This document shows, piece by piece, positions 16,760-27,053 of a DNA stretch of 64,000 nt. The position numbers and the translations under genes were made by a program. The stretch's first letter is position 1; each line of letters begins with the position of its first letter. Source of the stretch: Solemya velum gill symbiont (GTDB taxonomy: Bacteria > Pseudomonadota > Gammaproteobacteria > Chromatiales > Chromatiaceae); NCBI RefSeq assembly GCF_000787395.1, contig NZ_JRAA01000001.1:496001-560000 (forward strand), written 5' to 3'. The notes beneath the pieces were generated by a model. It saw only the letters and a program-made list of their open reading frames with translations. It was not told the DNA's origin and ran no database searches.

Positions 16760-17956
16760 ATGATCAAAATTGGCACACCGCTGTCACCGACAGCCACCCG
16801 CGTCATGCTTCTAGGTGCTGGAGAACTCGGCAAGGAAGTCATCATCGCCCTGCAAAGACTTGGAGTTGAAGTCATTGCTGTCGACCGCTATGAAAACGCC
16901 CCGGGACACCAGGTCGCACACAGATCCTACACGATTGATATGGCTGACCCGGACGCACTCAGAAGCGTTGTCGACAAAGAGCAACCACAGCTGATTGTTC
17001 CAGAAATTGAGGCCATAGCGACTGATGAGCTGCTCAAGATCGAGGCAGAAGGGCGTAGCAAGGTCATCCCTGTCGCACGTGCCACACGCCTGACAATGAA
17101 CCGTGAAGGTATCAGGCGCCTCGCAGCTGAAGAACTGCAACTGCCCACATCAGGTTACATCTTTGCCGATTCCTATGATGAACTTCAGGCAGGTGCAAAA
17201 CGCATCGGATACCCCTGCATCATCAAGCCCGTCATGTCCTCATCCGGCAAGGGACAGTCGATGGCAACAAATGAAGACGAACTGCATCGCGCCTGGAATT
17301 ACGCGATGGAAGGCGGGCGTGTTAATCGCGGACGTGTCATCCTTGAAGAAAAAATCGATTTTGACTACGAGATTACACTGCTCACGGTGCGCTCAAACGA
17401 TGCAGAGGGTGAAATTGTCACAAGCTACTGTGAGCCTATCGGCCACCGCCAGGAAGAGGGCGACTATGTCGAAAGCTGGCAGCCACAGCAGATGAGTGAA
17501 GCCGCGCTGACGAGATCAAAAGAGATTGCCAGTGCGATTACATCAGAACTCGGTGGTTGCGGTATTTTTGGCGTTGAACTCTTTATCAAGGGCGACAAGG
17601 TGTGGTTCTCGGAGGTGAGTCCTCGTCCACATGATACCGGTATGGTCACAATGGTGACACAGTACCAGAATGAATTTGAACTGCATGCGCGGGCCATCCT
17701 CGGTCTGCCGGTCAATACCGTCATGCACGCAACAGGTGCAAGCGCTGTGATCTACGGCGGTCTGGATAGCAAAAGCACTGAGTTTTCAAACCTTGCTGCC
17801 GCCCTGGCTGATCCTGATACCGACCTGCGCCTGTTTGGTAAACCTGAATCCTTCGTCAGGCGCAGAATGGGCGTGGCTCTGGCACGCGCCGAAAACACCG
17901 ATGCTGCACGCAAAAAGGCGAAAAAAGCCGCTGACACCGTCAAGACATCCGGATAA
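16760..17956 (+). CDS. purT: Formate-dependent phosphoribosylglycinamide formyltransferase
   Basis: A 398-residue ATP-grasp enzyme that formylates GAR using free formate and ATP, an alternative to folate-dependent PurN in purine synthesis. The N-terminal Rossmann-like part reads [30 protein letters not shown]. The ATP-grasp core has [16 protein letters not shown] and the ligand block [14 protein letters not shown], a PurT/PurK signature. It is followed after 4 bases by a DsbA-like gene and is probably co-transcribed with it. Confidence 0.96.
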   Translation: MIKIGTPLSPTATRVMLLGAGELGKEVIIALQRLGVEVIAVDRYENAPGHQVAHRSYTIDMADPDALRSVVDKEQPQLIVPEIEAIATDELLKIEAEGRSKVIPVARATRLTMNREGIRRLAAEELQLPTSGYIFADSYDELQAGAKRIGYPCIIKPVMSSSGKGQSMATNEDELHRAWNYAMEGGRVNRGRVILEEKIDFDYEITLLTVRSNDAEGEIVTSYCEPIGHRQEEGDYVESWQPQQMSEAALTRSKEIASAITSELGGCGIFGVELFIKGDKVWFSEVSPRPHDTGMVTMVTQYQNEFELHARAILGLPVNTVMHATGASAVIYGGLDSKSTEFSNLAAALADPDTDLRLFGKPESFVRRRMGVALARAENTDAARKKAKKAADTVKTSG

Positions 17957-17960
17957 CAGC

Positions 17961-18599
17961 ATGAAGCAGAAGCCAATACTTTATTACACCTATGATCCAA
18001 TGTGCAGCTGGACCTACGGCTTTGAGGCAACGCGCAGAGAACTATTTGAAAAGCTCGGTGACAGTGTCGAGATCGAATTCCTGGTTGGTGGTCTTGCACC
18101 TGATTCAGATGACCCCATGCCTGAAGAGACTCGCAGCTTCCTGCAACAGACATGGCACAAAATCGAGCAGCGAGTTCCCGGCGTACATTTCAATTTCGAC
18201 TTTTGGGAAAAAGCCAAGCCACGCCGTTCTACCTATCCGGCATGCCGTGCGGTGATCGCCGCACGCCACTTCGGTCCGGAGTATGAAGGGCTGATGACGG
18301 CTGCAATCCAGCGCGCCTATTACCAGGAAGCCAGGAATCCTTCTGATGATTCGACACTGATCGAACTTGCAGCAGAGATTGGACTGAATGCGGATGAATT
18401 TGCCGGCGTTCTGAGTGATCCGGCTACACAGCAGAAGTTGCTTGAAGAAATTGGCAAGTGCAGGGCAATGAAGCAGGACAGTTACCCGAGTTTGCTGCTT
18501 GAAGTTTCAGAAACTTCCCGCTGGCAGATTGCCATCGACTACAACAACGAAGAGACAATGCGCGAGATGATTGTTTCAGTGCTACGAAATGAAGGCTGA
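17961..18599 (+). CDS. DsbA-family thioredoxin-fold protein, cytoplasmic
   Basis: A 212-residue thioredoxin-fold protein of the DsbA/FrnE group. The active-site region is DPMCSWTYGF with Cys15; the second position of the usual CxxC is Thr, so it has a monothiol CxxT-type site rather than a dithiol one. There is no signal peptide when started at the ATG of MKQKPILYYTYD, which is preferred over upstream in-frame codons lying inside purT. Relatives include 2-hydroxychromene-2-carboxylate isomerase-like proteins and uncharacterised oxidoreductases. Function is not assigned beyond the fold. Confidence 0.8.
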   Translation: MKQKPILYYTYDPMCSWTYGFEATRRELFEKLGDSVEIEFLVGGLAPDSDDPMPEETRSFLQQTWHKIEQRVPGVHFNFDFWEKAKPRRSTYPACRAVIAARHFGPEYEGLMTAAIQRAYYQEARNPSDDSTLIELAAEIGLNADEFAGVLSDPATQQKLLEEIGKCRAMKQDSYPSLLLEVSETSRWQIAIDYNNEETMREMIVSVLRNEG

Positions 18600-18623
18600 C
18601 TGACTCTCAACCAGCCCGGTGAG

Positions 18624-18645
18624 GTTATCCCCGGTCGGGGATAAC
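18624..18645. terminator. Hairpin between convergent genes
   Basis: A perfect 9-bp stem (GTTATCCCC / GGGGATAAC) with a GGTC tetraloop lies 24 bases after the DsbA-like stop and just before the stop of the opposite gene. There is no T-tract, so termination may need Rho or the hairpin may only protect the 3' end. Confidence 0.5.
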
Positions 18646-18651
18646 GCCTGC

Positions 18652-19059
18652 CTACCTCTTCTGCTGCAGGATAGAGAGCTCCTGAGCACAGGAACGCCAC
18701 ACCTTGATGAGTTCCTCGTTCTCGGTATTCATTCCGGCAAGGTCGGTGCGTAACTCTTCTGACAGCCTGTTAGCCAGATTCAGGTCACCCTTTGTCTTTA
18801 GTAATTCAGCTTGAAGCTGACCGATTTTCTCATACAGTTTATCCACTTCTGACTGCTTGTCGATTCCCGCCTGCATGAATGCCTGCACCTCATCCCTGTG
18901 CTGCTGTGTGAAGTCGGCTTTCACTGCCTGTAACTCCTCAGTACTACTCTTGGCACATCCTCTCAGGAGAAGAAACGAGGCAAGAATCATTACAACGATA
19001 AAAAGCCATAAGGGTGTCACTGTAACGCTTTCTTTGCTAGAAACTACCGGGTTAGACAT
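18652..19059 (-). CDS. Uncharacterised membrane-anchored coiled-coil protein
   Basis: I do not recognise this 135-residue protein. It has one transmembrane segment at about residues 17-35 (LWLFIVVMILASFLLLRGC) and then a charged region of about 95 residues that predicts a coiled coil (KLYEKIGQLQAELLKTKGDLNLANRLSEELR). The Cys following the hydrophobic stretch resembles a lipobox but the preceding residues (LLRGC) do not fit well. It may be a small scaffold or envelope protein. It is co-oriented with and downstream of fabI, 68 bases away. Confidence 0.65.
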   Translation of the reverse strand: MSNPVVSSKESVTVTPLWLFIVVMILASFLLLRGCAKSSTEELQAVKADFTQQHRDEVQAFMQAGIDKQSEVDKLYEKIGQLQAELLKTKGDLNLANRLSEELRTDLAGMNTENEELIKVWRSCAQELSILQQKR

Positions 19060-19127
19060 GTTCAGCTCAGTATCCTGTTCAACAGTTTAATCAATTGATC
19101 TGCTTTATTTTAGGCTTTGAATCGGCC

Positions 19128-19904
19128 TTACGCCATACCAAGGATATGGTATCCCGAGTCGACATAGAGAACATCACCCGTAATGCCGGAAGCAAGGTCA
19201 GAACAGAGGAATGCCGTCGCGTTACCGACTTCATCTATGGTGACATTACGGCGTAACGGTGTCTTGCCCTCGGCCTCGGCGAGCATGCCCTTGAAACCAC
19301 TGATGCCAGCTGCTGCGAGTGTACGAATAGGACCGGCCGAAACAGCATTGACACGAATCCCTTCAGGCCCAAGTGAATCTGCCAGGTAACGAACATTGGC
19401 CTCAAGTGCTGCCTTGGCTACACCCATGACATTATAATTTGGTACTGTGCGTACGGCGCCGAGGTAGCTCATGGTAACGATCGAACCGTTACGCCCCTGC
19501 ATCATGGAACGACCCGCCTTGGCCAGCGCAGCGAGGCTGTAGGCGCTGATATCGTGTGCAACGGCAAAACCTTCACGAGAAACGGCATCAATATAGCTAC
19601 CCTCGAGCTGATCACGTGGTGCAAAGCCGACCGAGTGGACAATCGTGTCCAGTCCATCCCATTTTTCACCGAGCGCCTTGAATACGGCGTCAATTTCTTC
19701 ATCCGAGGTGACATCGAGCGGCAGCACAATATCGGAGCCGCACTCTTCTGCAACACCTTCGACACGACTCTTGAGTTTGTCGCCCTGGTAGGTAAAGGCC
19801 AGCTCGGCACCTTCACGTGCCATTGCTTTTGCAATACCGTATGCAATTGACTTTTTACTTGCTACGCCCACGATGAGGACGCGTTTATTATCGAGAAATC
19901 CCAT
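19128..19904 (-). CDS. fabI: Enoyl-[acyl-carrier-protein] reductase, NADH-dependent
   Basis: A 258-residue FabI that performs the last reduction of each fatty-acid elongation cycle. The N-terminal [16 protein letters not shown] is the FabI-type nucleotide-binding loop, and the catalytic Tyr-x6-Lys pattern is seen in [13 protein letters not shown] (Tyr about 159, Lys about 166). The C-terminal [12 protein letters not shown] block lines the substrate pocket. It is the expected target of triclosan-type inhibitors in this organism. The gene is divergent from the peptide transporter operon. Confidence 0.96.
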   Translation of the reverse strand: MGFLDNKRVLIVGVASKKSIAYGIAKAMAREGAELAFTYQGDKLKSRVEGVAEECGSDIVLPLDVTSDEEIDAVFKALGEKWDGLDTIVHSVGFAPRDQLEGSYIDAVSREGFAVAHDISAYSLAALAKAGRSMMQGRNGSIVTMSYLGAVRTVPNYNVMGVAKAALEANVRYLADSLGPEGIRVNAVSAGPIRTLAAAGISGFKGMLAEAEGKTPLRRNVTIDEVGNATAFLCSDLASGITGDVLYVDSGYHILGMA

Positions 19905-20007
19905 TAATCAAACCTTGCTTTGTAGTTGTTACTGACAATTTTCGTCGAGAATGCGATGATTGTGCCATTAACCCGCAGCGCTGTCGCGCCATAAAACAGA
20001 TAGTGTA

Positions 20008-22191
20008 TTGAAAGCCGAACAAAAAACAAAGAGCTCTGCATGGATTGGAGGTATCGCACTGCTACTGGCGAGCTTCATGCTGTCCGCCTGTGGGCAGGCG
20101 TGGAACAATCCCTATCCGCAGTCACAGGCCGGTAAAAACATCTATTACAGCGCATTTGGCGAGCGTCCAAAACACCTGGATCCGGCACGTTCCTACTCGT
20201 CGAACGAGTGGTCATTCCTGTCGCAGATCTATGAACCGCCGCTGCAGTACCACTTTCTCAAGCGTCCCTATGAACTGGTACCTCTGATGGCCAGCAAGAT
20301 GCCCGAGGTTGTTTTTCTCGATGCTGACATGCAGCCGACTGATGATCCACAGCAGGTCGCATACACTGACTACCTGATTAATCTGCAGCAGGGCGCCCGT
20401 TACCAGCCGCATCCCGCCCTGGCGACTGATGCCGAAGGAGAAGCTCGCTATAACGCAAAATGGCCCGGGCTTGAAGATGTTCACACGCTTGCTGATTTTG
20501 AGCATACGGGAACACGTGAGGTCACTGCAGAAGACTATGTTTACCAGGTCAAGCGCCTGGCCTCACCTGAACTCCATTCTCCGATTGCCGGGTTGATGAA
20601 AGAACATATTGTTGGCTTCGAGGCGTTCCAGAAGTCTGTTTCACAAGCCTACGAGAAACTCAAACAGAAGACGGGTGAGAAACACCCCTGGCTCGATCTC
20701 AATGGATATCAGATGGAAGGCGTCTCCGCGCTTGACCGGTATAACTACCGTATCCGTCTTGAAGGGCTTTATCCGCAGTTCATCTACTGGCTGGCGATGA
20801 ATTTTTTCTCACCCATGCCATGGGAGGCTGAGCGTTTTTACCATCTGCCTGGACTGAAAGAGAACAACATCACGCTTGACTGGTTTCCGATTGGAAGCGG
20901 CCCCTACATGCTCACGGAGAATAATCCCAACCTGCGCATGATCCTGCAGAAAAATCCCGAATTCCGCGGTGAAACCTACCCGGTAGAAGGCGAGGAGAGT
21001 GATAAGGCCAGTGGCATACTTGATGATGCAGGGCGCGACTTACCCTTTATCGACACGGCGATCTACAGTCTCGAAAAGGAGTCGATTCCGCGCTGGAACA
21101 AGTTTCTGCAGGGCTTTTATGACCTCTCAGGCATCGGTTCCGACAGCTTCGACCAGGCTGTGCAGTTTGGCGGTAGCGGTGAAGTACAACTGACAGAGGA
21201 AATGCGTCAGCAGGGCATCGAACTGCAGACCTCCTCGGCGACCAGCATCTTCTATTTTGGTTTCAACATGAAAGATCCGGTTGTCGGAGGTGACTCACAG
21301 CGTGCGCGCCTGTTGCGCCAGGCAATCTCGATAGCTGTCGACTACGAGGAGTTTATCTCGATTTTCCGTAATGGCCGCGGTGTGCCTGCCCAGGGACCAT
21401 TGCCACCCGGTATTTTCGGCCACCGTGAAGGCAGCGAGGGAATCAACAAGGTGGTTTTTCGCGAAGTAGATGGCAGGCCGGTACGCCGTTCAATCGATGA
21501 AGCGAAAGCACTGCTGGCACAGGCCGGATATGAGAACGGTATCGATCCTGATACGGGCAGCCGCCTGACCCTTTACTATGATTCGACCGCCACTGGTCCG
21601 GATGACAAGGCGCTGCTGAACTGGTATCGCAAACAGTTTCAGAAACTAGGTATCGAGCTGGTGATTCGTGCCAGTGACTACAACCGTTTTCAGGACAAGA
21701 TGGCAAAAGGTACAGCACAACTCTTCACCTGGGGGTGGAATGCCGACTATCCGGATCCGGAAAACTTCCTGTTTCTGCTTTACGGGCCAAACTCGCGTGT
21801 TGATCATCATGGTGAAAATGCTGCCAACTACAACAACCCGGAATTCGATGCGCTGTTTGATCGCATGAAATACCTTCCAAGCGGTGAAGAACGTCAACAG
21901 ATAATTGACCAAATGGTAGAAATTCTGCACAAGGATGCACCATGGGTGTGGGGTTTTATCCCGGTGGATTATGTTTTGCGTCACCAGTGGTATCACAATA
22001 CCAAGCCCAACCTAATGGCGAACAACACGCTCAAGTACCGACGCATCGATACCTCGCTGCGTGATCAGAAACGCGTCGAGTGGAATCCACCGATCCTGTG
22101 GCCGCTGTTGCTGATTGCTGTTATTTTTATTGTCACACTGGTTCCGGCCATTATGCTTTATCGCCGACATGAGAGGAGCAGGGCACGATGA
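20008..22191 (+). CDS. Family 5 (peptide) ABC substrate-binding lipoprotein with C-terminal membrane anchor
   Basis: A 727-residue extracellular solute-binding protein of family 5 (Opp/Dpp/YejA). The N-terminus has a lipoprotein signal with lipobox LSAC (Cys28). Typical blocks are PKHLDPARSYSSNEW, the central SATSIFYFGFNM, the RLLRQAISIAVDYEEFI region and AQLFTWGWNADYPDPENFLFLLYGPN. Unusually, the C-terminus has a strong transmembrane helix (about 697-716, PPILWPLLLIAVIFIVTLVPAIMLY) ending in basic residues. The protein is about 120 residues longer than E. coli YejA. The start is TTG; the nearest ATG is out of frame. The gene overlaps the permease gene by 4 bases (ATGA), first in a four-gene operon. 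Confidence 0.9.
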   Translation: MKAEQKTKSSAWIGGIALLLASFMLSACGQAWNNPYPQSQAGKNIYYSAFGERPKHLDPARSYSSNEWSFLSQIYEPPLQYHFLKRPYELVPLMASKMPEVVFLDADMQPTDDPQQVAYTDYLINLQQGARYQPHPALATDAEGEARYNAKWPGLEDVHTLADFEHTGTREVTAEDYVYQVKRLASPELHSPIAGLMKEHIVGFEAFQKSVSQAYEKLKQKTGEKHPWLDLNGYQMEGVSALDRYNYRIRLEGLYPQFIYWLAMNFFSPMPWEAERFYHLPGLKENNITLDWFPIGSGPYMLTENNPNLRMILQKNPEFRGETYPVEGEESDKASGILDDAGRDLPFIDTAIYSLEKESIPRWNKFLQGFYDLSGIGSDSFDQAVQFGGSGEVQLTEEMRQQGIELQTSSATSIFYFGFNMKDPVVGGDSQRARLLRQAISIAVDYEEFISIFRNGRGVPAQGPLPPGIFGHREGSEGINKVVFREVDGRPVRRSIDEAKALLAQAGYENGIDPDTGSRLTLYYDSTATGPDDKALLNWYRKQFQKLGIELVIRASDYNRFQDKMAKGTAQLFTWGWNADYPDPENFLFLLYGPNSRVDHHGENAANYNNPEFDALFDRMKYLPSGEERQQIIDQMVEILHKDAPWVWGFIPVDYVLRHQWYHNTKPNLMANNTLKYRRIDTSLRDQKRVEWNPPILWPLLLIAVIFIVTLVPAIMLYRRHERSRAR

Positions 22192-23165
22192 CCGCCTATA
22201 TTATTCGTCGTATTCTCTACGCGATTCCGATCCTGATCGGTGTCAACCTGATCACCTTCGTGCTCTTTTTCATGGTCAACTCGCCTGATGATATGGCGCG
22301 CATGCACCTCGGCGTTAAGCGCGTGACGCCGGAGTCAATCGAGCAGTGGAAGGTGGAGCGCGATTACGACAAACCGCTGGTCTTCAATGTCGAGGAAGAT
22401 GGCAGCGACAGATTCACACAAACAATTTTCTACCAGAAGTCCCTGGCACTGTTTGCCTTCGATTTCGGCTCTTCAGACAGTGGGCGTGATATCAGCTATG
22501 ACATTAGCCAACGCATGTGGCCAAGCCTCGCAATTGCATTGCCGGTGTTGATCGTGGGGCTGTTGACCAACATCAGTTTTGCACTGCTGCTGGTCTTTTT
22601 CAGGGCAACCTATGTCGACTTCATGGGGGTTGTTCTGTGTGTCATCATGATGTCGATATCGGCACTCTTCTATATTATCGGTGGCCAGTTCCTTGTCGGC
22701 AAAGTTTTGCACCTGGTGCCTGTCTCGGGTTTCGGGGAGGGCATCGCTGCATGGAAGTTTCTTGTGCTGCCGGTTCTGATCGGCGTGATCGGTGGTATCG
22801 GTGGCGGAACGCGTTTTTATCGCACCCTGTTTCTCGAGGAGGCACACCGCGACTATGTCCGCAGTGCACGTGCCAAGGGACTCTCCGAGATCAAGGTCCT
22901 GTTTGGCCATATCCTCAAAAATGCCATGATTCCGATACTCACCGGTGTGGTGGTGGCCTTGCCTCTGCTCTTCATGGGAAGCCTTATCACCGAGTCTTTC
23001 TTCGGTATTCCCGGACTTGGTAGCTATACGATTGATGCCATTAACAGCCAGGACTTTGCTATCGTGCGCGCCATGGTGTTTCTTGGCTCGGTACTCTATA
23101 TTCTTGGCCTTGTGTTGACGGATATCTCCTACACACTGGTTGATCCGCGAGTGAAACTGAACTGA
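22188..23165 (+). CDS. yejB: Peptide ABC transporter permease, YejB/DppB type
   Basis: A 325-residue inner-membrane permease with about six transmembrane helices. The N-terminus TAYIIRRILYAIPILIGVNLITFVLFF is standard for DppB/OppB/YejB. The EAA loop that docks the ATPase is HRDYVRSARAKGLSEIKVLFGHILKNAMIPI (about 222-252). The order SBP-permease-permease-fused ATPase resembles yejABEF, which imports peptides and microcin C in enterobacteria; assignment to Yej rather than Dpp rests on this organisation and on the fused ATPase. It overlaps the next gene by one base (TGATG). Confidence 0.85.
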   Translation: MTAYIIRRILYAIPILIGVNLITFVLFFMVNSPDDMARMHLGVKRVTPESIEQWKVERDYDKPLVFNVEEDGSDRFTQTIFYQKSLALFAFDFGSSDSGRDISYDISQRMWPSLAIALPVLIVGLLTNISFALLLVFFRATYVDFMGVVLCVIMMSISALFYIIGGQFLVGKVLHLVPVSGFGEGIAAWKFLVLPVLIGVIGGIGGGTRFYRTLFLEEAHRDYVRSARAKGLSEIKVLFGHILKNAMIPILTGVVVALPLLFMGSLITESFFGIPGLGSYTIDAINSQDFAIVRAMVFLGSVLYILGLVLTDISYTLVDPRVKLN

Positions 23166-24562
23166 TGGTCTGGCTCTGGACTGACATACTCATCTGGCTG
23201 CTGGTGGTGCTGTGCATTATTGGCGGCTACTACAGTTCAAAGCACCCACATCTGCGTGAGCCCTGGAAGCGTGTTGCTCAATCATCCGTGGCTGTTGCAT
23301 CGGGCACCTTCCTCGCCGCATTTATCATCGTTGGCCTGCTCGACTCGTTGCATTTCAAGGCAGGAGAGAATGATCCGGACCACGGAGAGGTCATCAGCGC
23401 GCTTGACGTGGTGATGCGCCCACTACGCAAGAACCAGGAAAAGACCTATTCTGCACCTTTTGCCCTGCATCTCTTCGCCAAGGAGACTGTCGAGATGCCT
23501 GATGGCTCACAGCAGCGTATCTATCCTCGTCTGAAACATGGGGGAGCCCACCTTGAAAGTGAAGAGGAGAGAGCTGCCGATATCTACCAGAACGTCATCT
23601 CCGCATTGCTGATGGCACTGATCACCTGGATGATCCTTGTCGCAATGGTCGGACTATGGCGCAGCGAGGGGCGTACCTTCAAGGAGACCATCTCGGTATG
23701 GATCTGCGTACGCTGCCGTGTGCAGCTCGGTGTATCGAAAGGCTTCCCGTGGCCGACACTCTTGTGGACTGCCATGCTGCTGCTGATCCTGCTTTTCCTC
23801 ATGATCACACTCGGCGGCAAATACCATATTCTCGGAACCGACAAGGTTGGTGAAGATGTTCTCTACCAGGCATTGAAAAGTATTCGTACCGGACTTGTGA
23901 TTGGCACCCTGACCACCATGGTCATGCTTCCTGCTGCAATTCTCCTTGGTGTTATGGCCGGCTACTTCCGTGGCTGGATCGATGATGTCATCCAGTATCT
24001 CTATACAACCCTGAACTCCATTCCCGGGGTACTGCTGATAGCAGCCTCCGTGCTCATGCTACAAGTCTACATGGACAATCATGCAGATGAGTTTGCATCT
24101 GTGATTGAACGTGCCGACCTGCGACTCCTGTTCCTGTGCATCATCCTCGGTATCACAAGCTGGACCGGTCTGTGCCGCTTGTTGCGCGGCGAGGCGATGA
24201 AAATCAGGGAGCTGGACTATGTGCAGGCATCACAGGCGTTTGGCGTTTCTCATATGCGCATCCTGATGCGTCACCTGGTACCCAATGTCATGCACATCGT
24301 ACTGATTACCATTGTGCTCGATTTCAGTGGACTGGTACTGGCTGAGGCCGTGCTCTCCTATATTAACATCGGTGTGGATCCGACCACGCAGAGTTGGGGC
24401 AACATGATCAACAGCGCGCGCCTTGAGATGGCACGCGAACCGGTCGTCTGGTGGTCCCTGAGTGCTGCATTGATATTCATGTTTACCCTGGTTCTCTCTG
24501 CCAACCTGTTGTCTGACAGGGTGCGTGATGCCTTCGATCCCAAGCTGCGAGGTATACAGTAA
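23165..24562 (+). CDS. yejE: Peptide ABC transporter permease, YejE/DppC type, with large N-terminal insertion
   Basis: A 465-residue permease, clearly longer than the 300-345 usual for the family. Residues 1-60 contain two hydrophobic segments, followed by a hydrophilic region of about 70 residues and another helix (about 142-162) before the normal DppC-like core begins near 200. The core has the GTDKVGEDVLYQALKSIRTGLVIG motif and the EAA loop ELDYVQASQAFGVSHMRILMRHLVPN. It overlaps the preceding permease and the ATPase gene by one base each, so stoichiometric translation is likely. Confidence 0.85.
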   Translation: MVWLWTDILIWLLVVLCIIGGYYSSKHPHLREPWKRVAQSSVAVASGTFLAAFIIVGLLDSLHFKAGENDPDHGEVISALDVVMRPLRKNQEKTYSAPFALHLFAKETVEMPDGSQQRIYPRLKHGGAHLESEEERAADIYQNVISALLMALITWMILVAMVGLWRSEGRTFKETISVWICVRCRVQLGVSKGFPWPTLLWTAMLLLILLFLMITLGGKYHILGTDKVGEDVLYQALKSIRTGLVIGTLTTMVMLPAAILLGVMAGYFRGWIDDVIQYLYTTLNSIPGVLLIAASVLMLQVYMDNHADEFASVIERADLRLLFLCIILGITSWTGLCRLLRGEAMKIRELDYVQASQAFGVSHMRILMRHLVPNVMHIVLITIVLDFSGLVLAEAVLSYINIGVDPTTQSWGNMINSARLEMAREPVVWWSLSAALIFMFTLVLSANLLSDRVRDAFDPKLRGIQ

Positions 24563-26544
24563 TGACCGATTCCCTGCTGTCGATACATAAACTGACCACG
24601 CAGATCGGTCGCGATGACGGTGCGATCATTCCGGTCAGCTCAGTCAGTTTCGACATACACCCCGGTGAAACTTTCGCCCTGCTGGGTGAGTCGGGATGCG
24701 GAAAATCGATGACAGCACTGTCGGTCATGCGCCTGCTGCCACCCGCAGGAAAAATCACGGAAGGCGAAATTTTTCTCGACGGCATCAACCTACGCGATCT
24801 CCCGGAAGTCGACATGCGCGCACAACGGGGCGGCAATATCGGCATGATATTCCAGGAGCCGATGACATCGCTGAATCCTGTTCTCACTGTCGCATACCAG
24901 GTCGGTGAGGCGGTTAAACTCCATGATGAGGAGCATGCAGGTGATATTGATGCACGCGTCCTTGAGCTGTTGCAGCAGGTCGGCATTCCTGACCCCGAAC
25001 GTCGCATGAGTGAGTATCCGCATCAACTTTCGGGTGGTATGAAACAGCGTGTCATGATCGCAATGGCACTTGCGGGCAGACCCAAACTGCTGATTGCCGA
25101 TGAACCGACAACGGCACTGGACGTCACCATACAGGCACAGGTTCTGGATCTGTTGCGTGACCTGCAGAAACGTACGGACATGGCAATTCTTCTGATTACC
25201 CATGATCTCGGTGTTGTTGCTGAAACTGCCGACAGGGTAGGCGTCATGTATGCTGGTGAAATTATCGAGACTGCACCAGTCGATACATTCTTTGCCGAAC
25301 CACAACACCCCTACAGCCAGAGACTCTTTGATGCATTGCCTTCAGTCGAGCGCAGGAACCGGCCATTAACTGCAATAGAGGGTAATGTCCCATCGCTGGC
25401 TGAAACTTTTCGTGGCTGTCGCTTCAGAAGCCGTTGTGATGTTGCCAAGGAGATCTGTGCGACTGAACTGCCACCGTGGCATGGAGACCAGGAGCATGGC
25501 TATCTGTGCCATCTGCAGCAGCTCAGATCAGAATCAATCGAAGCCCCGCAGGAAGCATCCATAAGCGAACAAGAACCAGGCAAAAATGTTCTCAGGGTAG
25601 AGCAGATGCAACTCTACTTCCCGATTAAAAAAGGGCTGTTGCGTCGCACCGTCGGGCATGTCCGCGCTGTCGATGGAATCGATCTTGATATCAGCAGCGG
25701 CAAGACAGTGGCACTGGTTGGTGAATCTGGCTGCGGCAAGACAACAGTAGGGAAGGGCATACTACAACTGTTGCGTCCGACTTCCGGCTCGGTACAACTC
25801 AATGGCACTGAACTGACCAAACTGAAAGGTGAAAACCTGCGCAGTCTGCGTGCGGGTATGCAGATGATATTCCAGGACCCGGCATCCAGCATGAATCCTC
25901 GTATGACAGTCGAGGCGATCGTCTCGGAAGGATTGATTGCACAGAAAATTGGCAAGGACCGTAGTGAACGACTTGAACGGGTCAAGGCAATACTCGACAG
26001 GGTAGGACTGCCTGAACGATTCATGAAACGTTATCCGCATGAGTTCTCTGGCGGACAGAGGCAGAGAATCGCCATCGCCCGGTCATTGGTACTGCGTCCT
26101 GACCTGCTGGTCTGTGATGAGCCCACCAGCGCACTCGATGTCTCGGTGCAGGCGCAAATACTCAACCTGCTCAAGGAGATTCAGGATGAGGCAAAGATTG
26201 CCTACCTCTTTATCACCCATAACATCTCCGTGGTCTCCTACCTGGCGGATGAAGTCGCCGTTATGTATCTTGGTCGCATTGTAGAGCAGGGTGATGTCGA
26301 TACTGTTCTGGGTGATCCAAAGCATCCGTATACGCAGGCACTACTGTCAGCCGTACCGGTCGCAGACCCGCAGCGTGAACGCGAGATCATACGCTTGCCG
26401 GGTGACATGCCGTCGCCAGCCAATCCACCATCCGGGTGTCATTTTCACCCACGTTGCCCAAGAGCGACTGATATCTGCAGCCAATCATGGCCAGAGCTGA
26501 GTAAGAGCGGTACTCACAAGGTCTGGTGTCATCTACATGGCTAG
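24562..26544 (+). CDS. yejF: Dual-domain peptide ABC transporter ATPase, YejF type
   Basis: A 660-residue fusion of two oligopeptide-type ABC ATPases (DppD-like then DppF-like). Walker A motifs are GESGCGKSM (42-50) and a second GESGCGKTT at about 386; both halves have LSGGMKQRV or FSGGQRQRI signatures and DEPT Walker B motifs. Each half ends in the oligopeptide C-terminal Cys cluster ([14 protein letters not shown] and [14 protein letters not shown]), which in relatives binds an iron-sulfur cluster. The fused form is the YejF arrangement. It closes the operon; the next gene starts 27 bases later. Confidence 0.92.
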   Translation: MTDSLLSIHKLTTQIGRDDGAIIPVSSVSFDIHPGETFALLGESGCGKSMTALSVMRLLPPAGKITEGEIFLDGINLRDLPEVDMRAQRGGNIGMIFQEPMTSLNPVLTVAYQVGEAVKLHDEEHAGDIDARVLELLQQVGIPDPERRMSEYPHQLSGGMKQRVMIAMALAGRPKLLIADEPTTALDVTIQAQVLDLLRDLQKRTDMAILLITHDLGVVAETADRVGVMYAGEIIETAPVDTFFAEPQHPYSQRLFDALPSVERRNRPLTAIEGNVPSLAETFRGCRFRSRCDVAKEICATELPPWHGDQEHGYLCHLQQLRSESIEAPQEASISEQEPGKNVLRVEQMQLYFPIKKGLLRRTVGHVRAVDGIDLDISSGKTVALVGESGCGKTTVGKGILQLLRPTSGSVQLNGTELTKLKGENLRSLRAGMQMIFQDPASSMNPRMTVEAIVSEGLIAQKIGKDRSERLERVKAILDRVGLPERFMKRYPHEFSGGQRQRIAIARSLVLRPDLLVCDEPTSALDVSVQAQILNLLKEIQDEAKIAYLFITHNISVVSYLADEVAVMYLGRIVEQGDVDTVLGDPKHPYTQALLSAVPVADPQREREIIRLPGDMPSPANPPSGCHFHPRCPRATDICSQSWPELSKSGTHKVWCHLHG

Positions 26545-26571
26545 TAACACCAATATGGTTGAAGAAAGAGA

Positions 26572-27018
26572 ATGAAAATCTGGGTTGATGCGGACGCCTG
26601 TCCGGTTGTTATTAAAGAAATTCTGTTCAAGGCAGCAAAACGTACCGGTGTCTGGCTGACCTTTGTTGCCAACCAGCCGATCAGGGTACCGAGCCTGCAA
26701 AACATCACATCGATTCAGGTGCCTCCCGGCTTTGATGTGGCTGACAACGAAATCGTTCGGCTTGCCGAAAAGGATGACCTCGTCATTACCAGCGATATAC
26801 CGTTGGCTGCAGAAGTGATGGAGAAGGGCGCGCATGCGCTGAGTCCGCGCGGTGAAGCCTACTCAACAGAGACAATCAAGTCGCGTCTGTCGATGCGTGA
26901 TTTCATGGAGACCATGCGTGCCAGTGGTGTGCATTCAGGTGGGCCACCACCTCTTGGGAATGCTGAGAAACAGGCGTTTGCGAATCACCTGGATCGGATG
27001 CTGACCCGTTACTTGTAG
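26572..27018 (+). CDS. YaiI/YqxD-family (DUF188) protein
   Basis: A 148-residue protein of the UPF0178 family. The N-terminus [22 protein letters not shown] and the later [26 protein letters not shown] are signature blocks; clustered Asp residues recall PIN-like nucleases, but no activity is established for the family. It follows the ABC transporter ATPase closely and may be read from the same transcript, without an obvious functional link. Confidence 0.9.
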   Translation: MKIWVDADACPVVIKEILFKAAKRTGVWLTFVANQPIRVPSLQNITSIQVPPGFDVADNEIVRLAEKDDLVITSDIPLAAEVMEKGAHALSPRGEAYSTETIKSRLSMRDFMETMRASGVHSGGPPPLGNAEKQAFANHLDRMLTRYL

Positions 27019-27053
27019 GAGAGCGAGGGCAAATGAAGCGTCCCGATCAGGCC

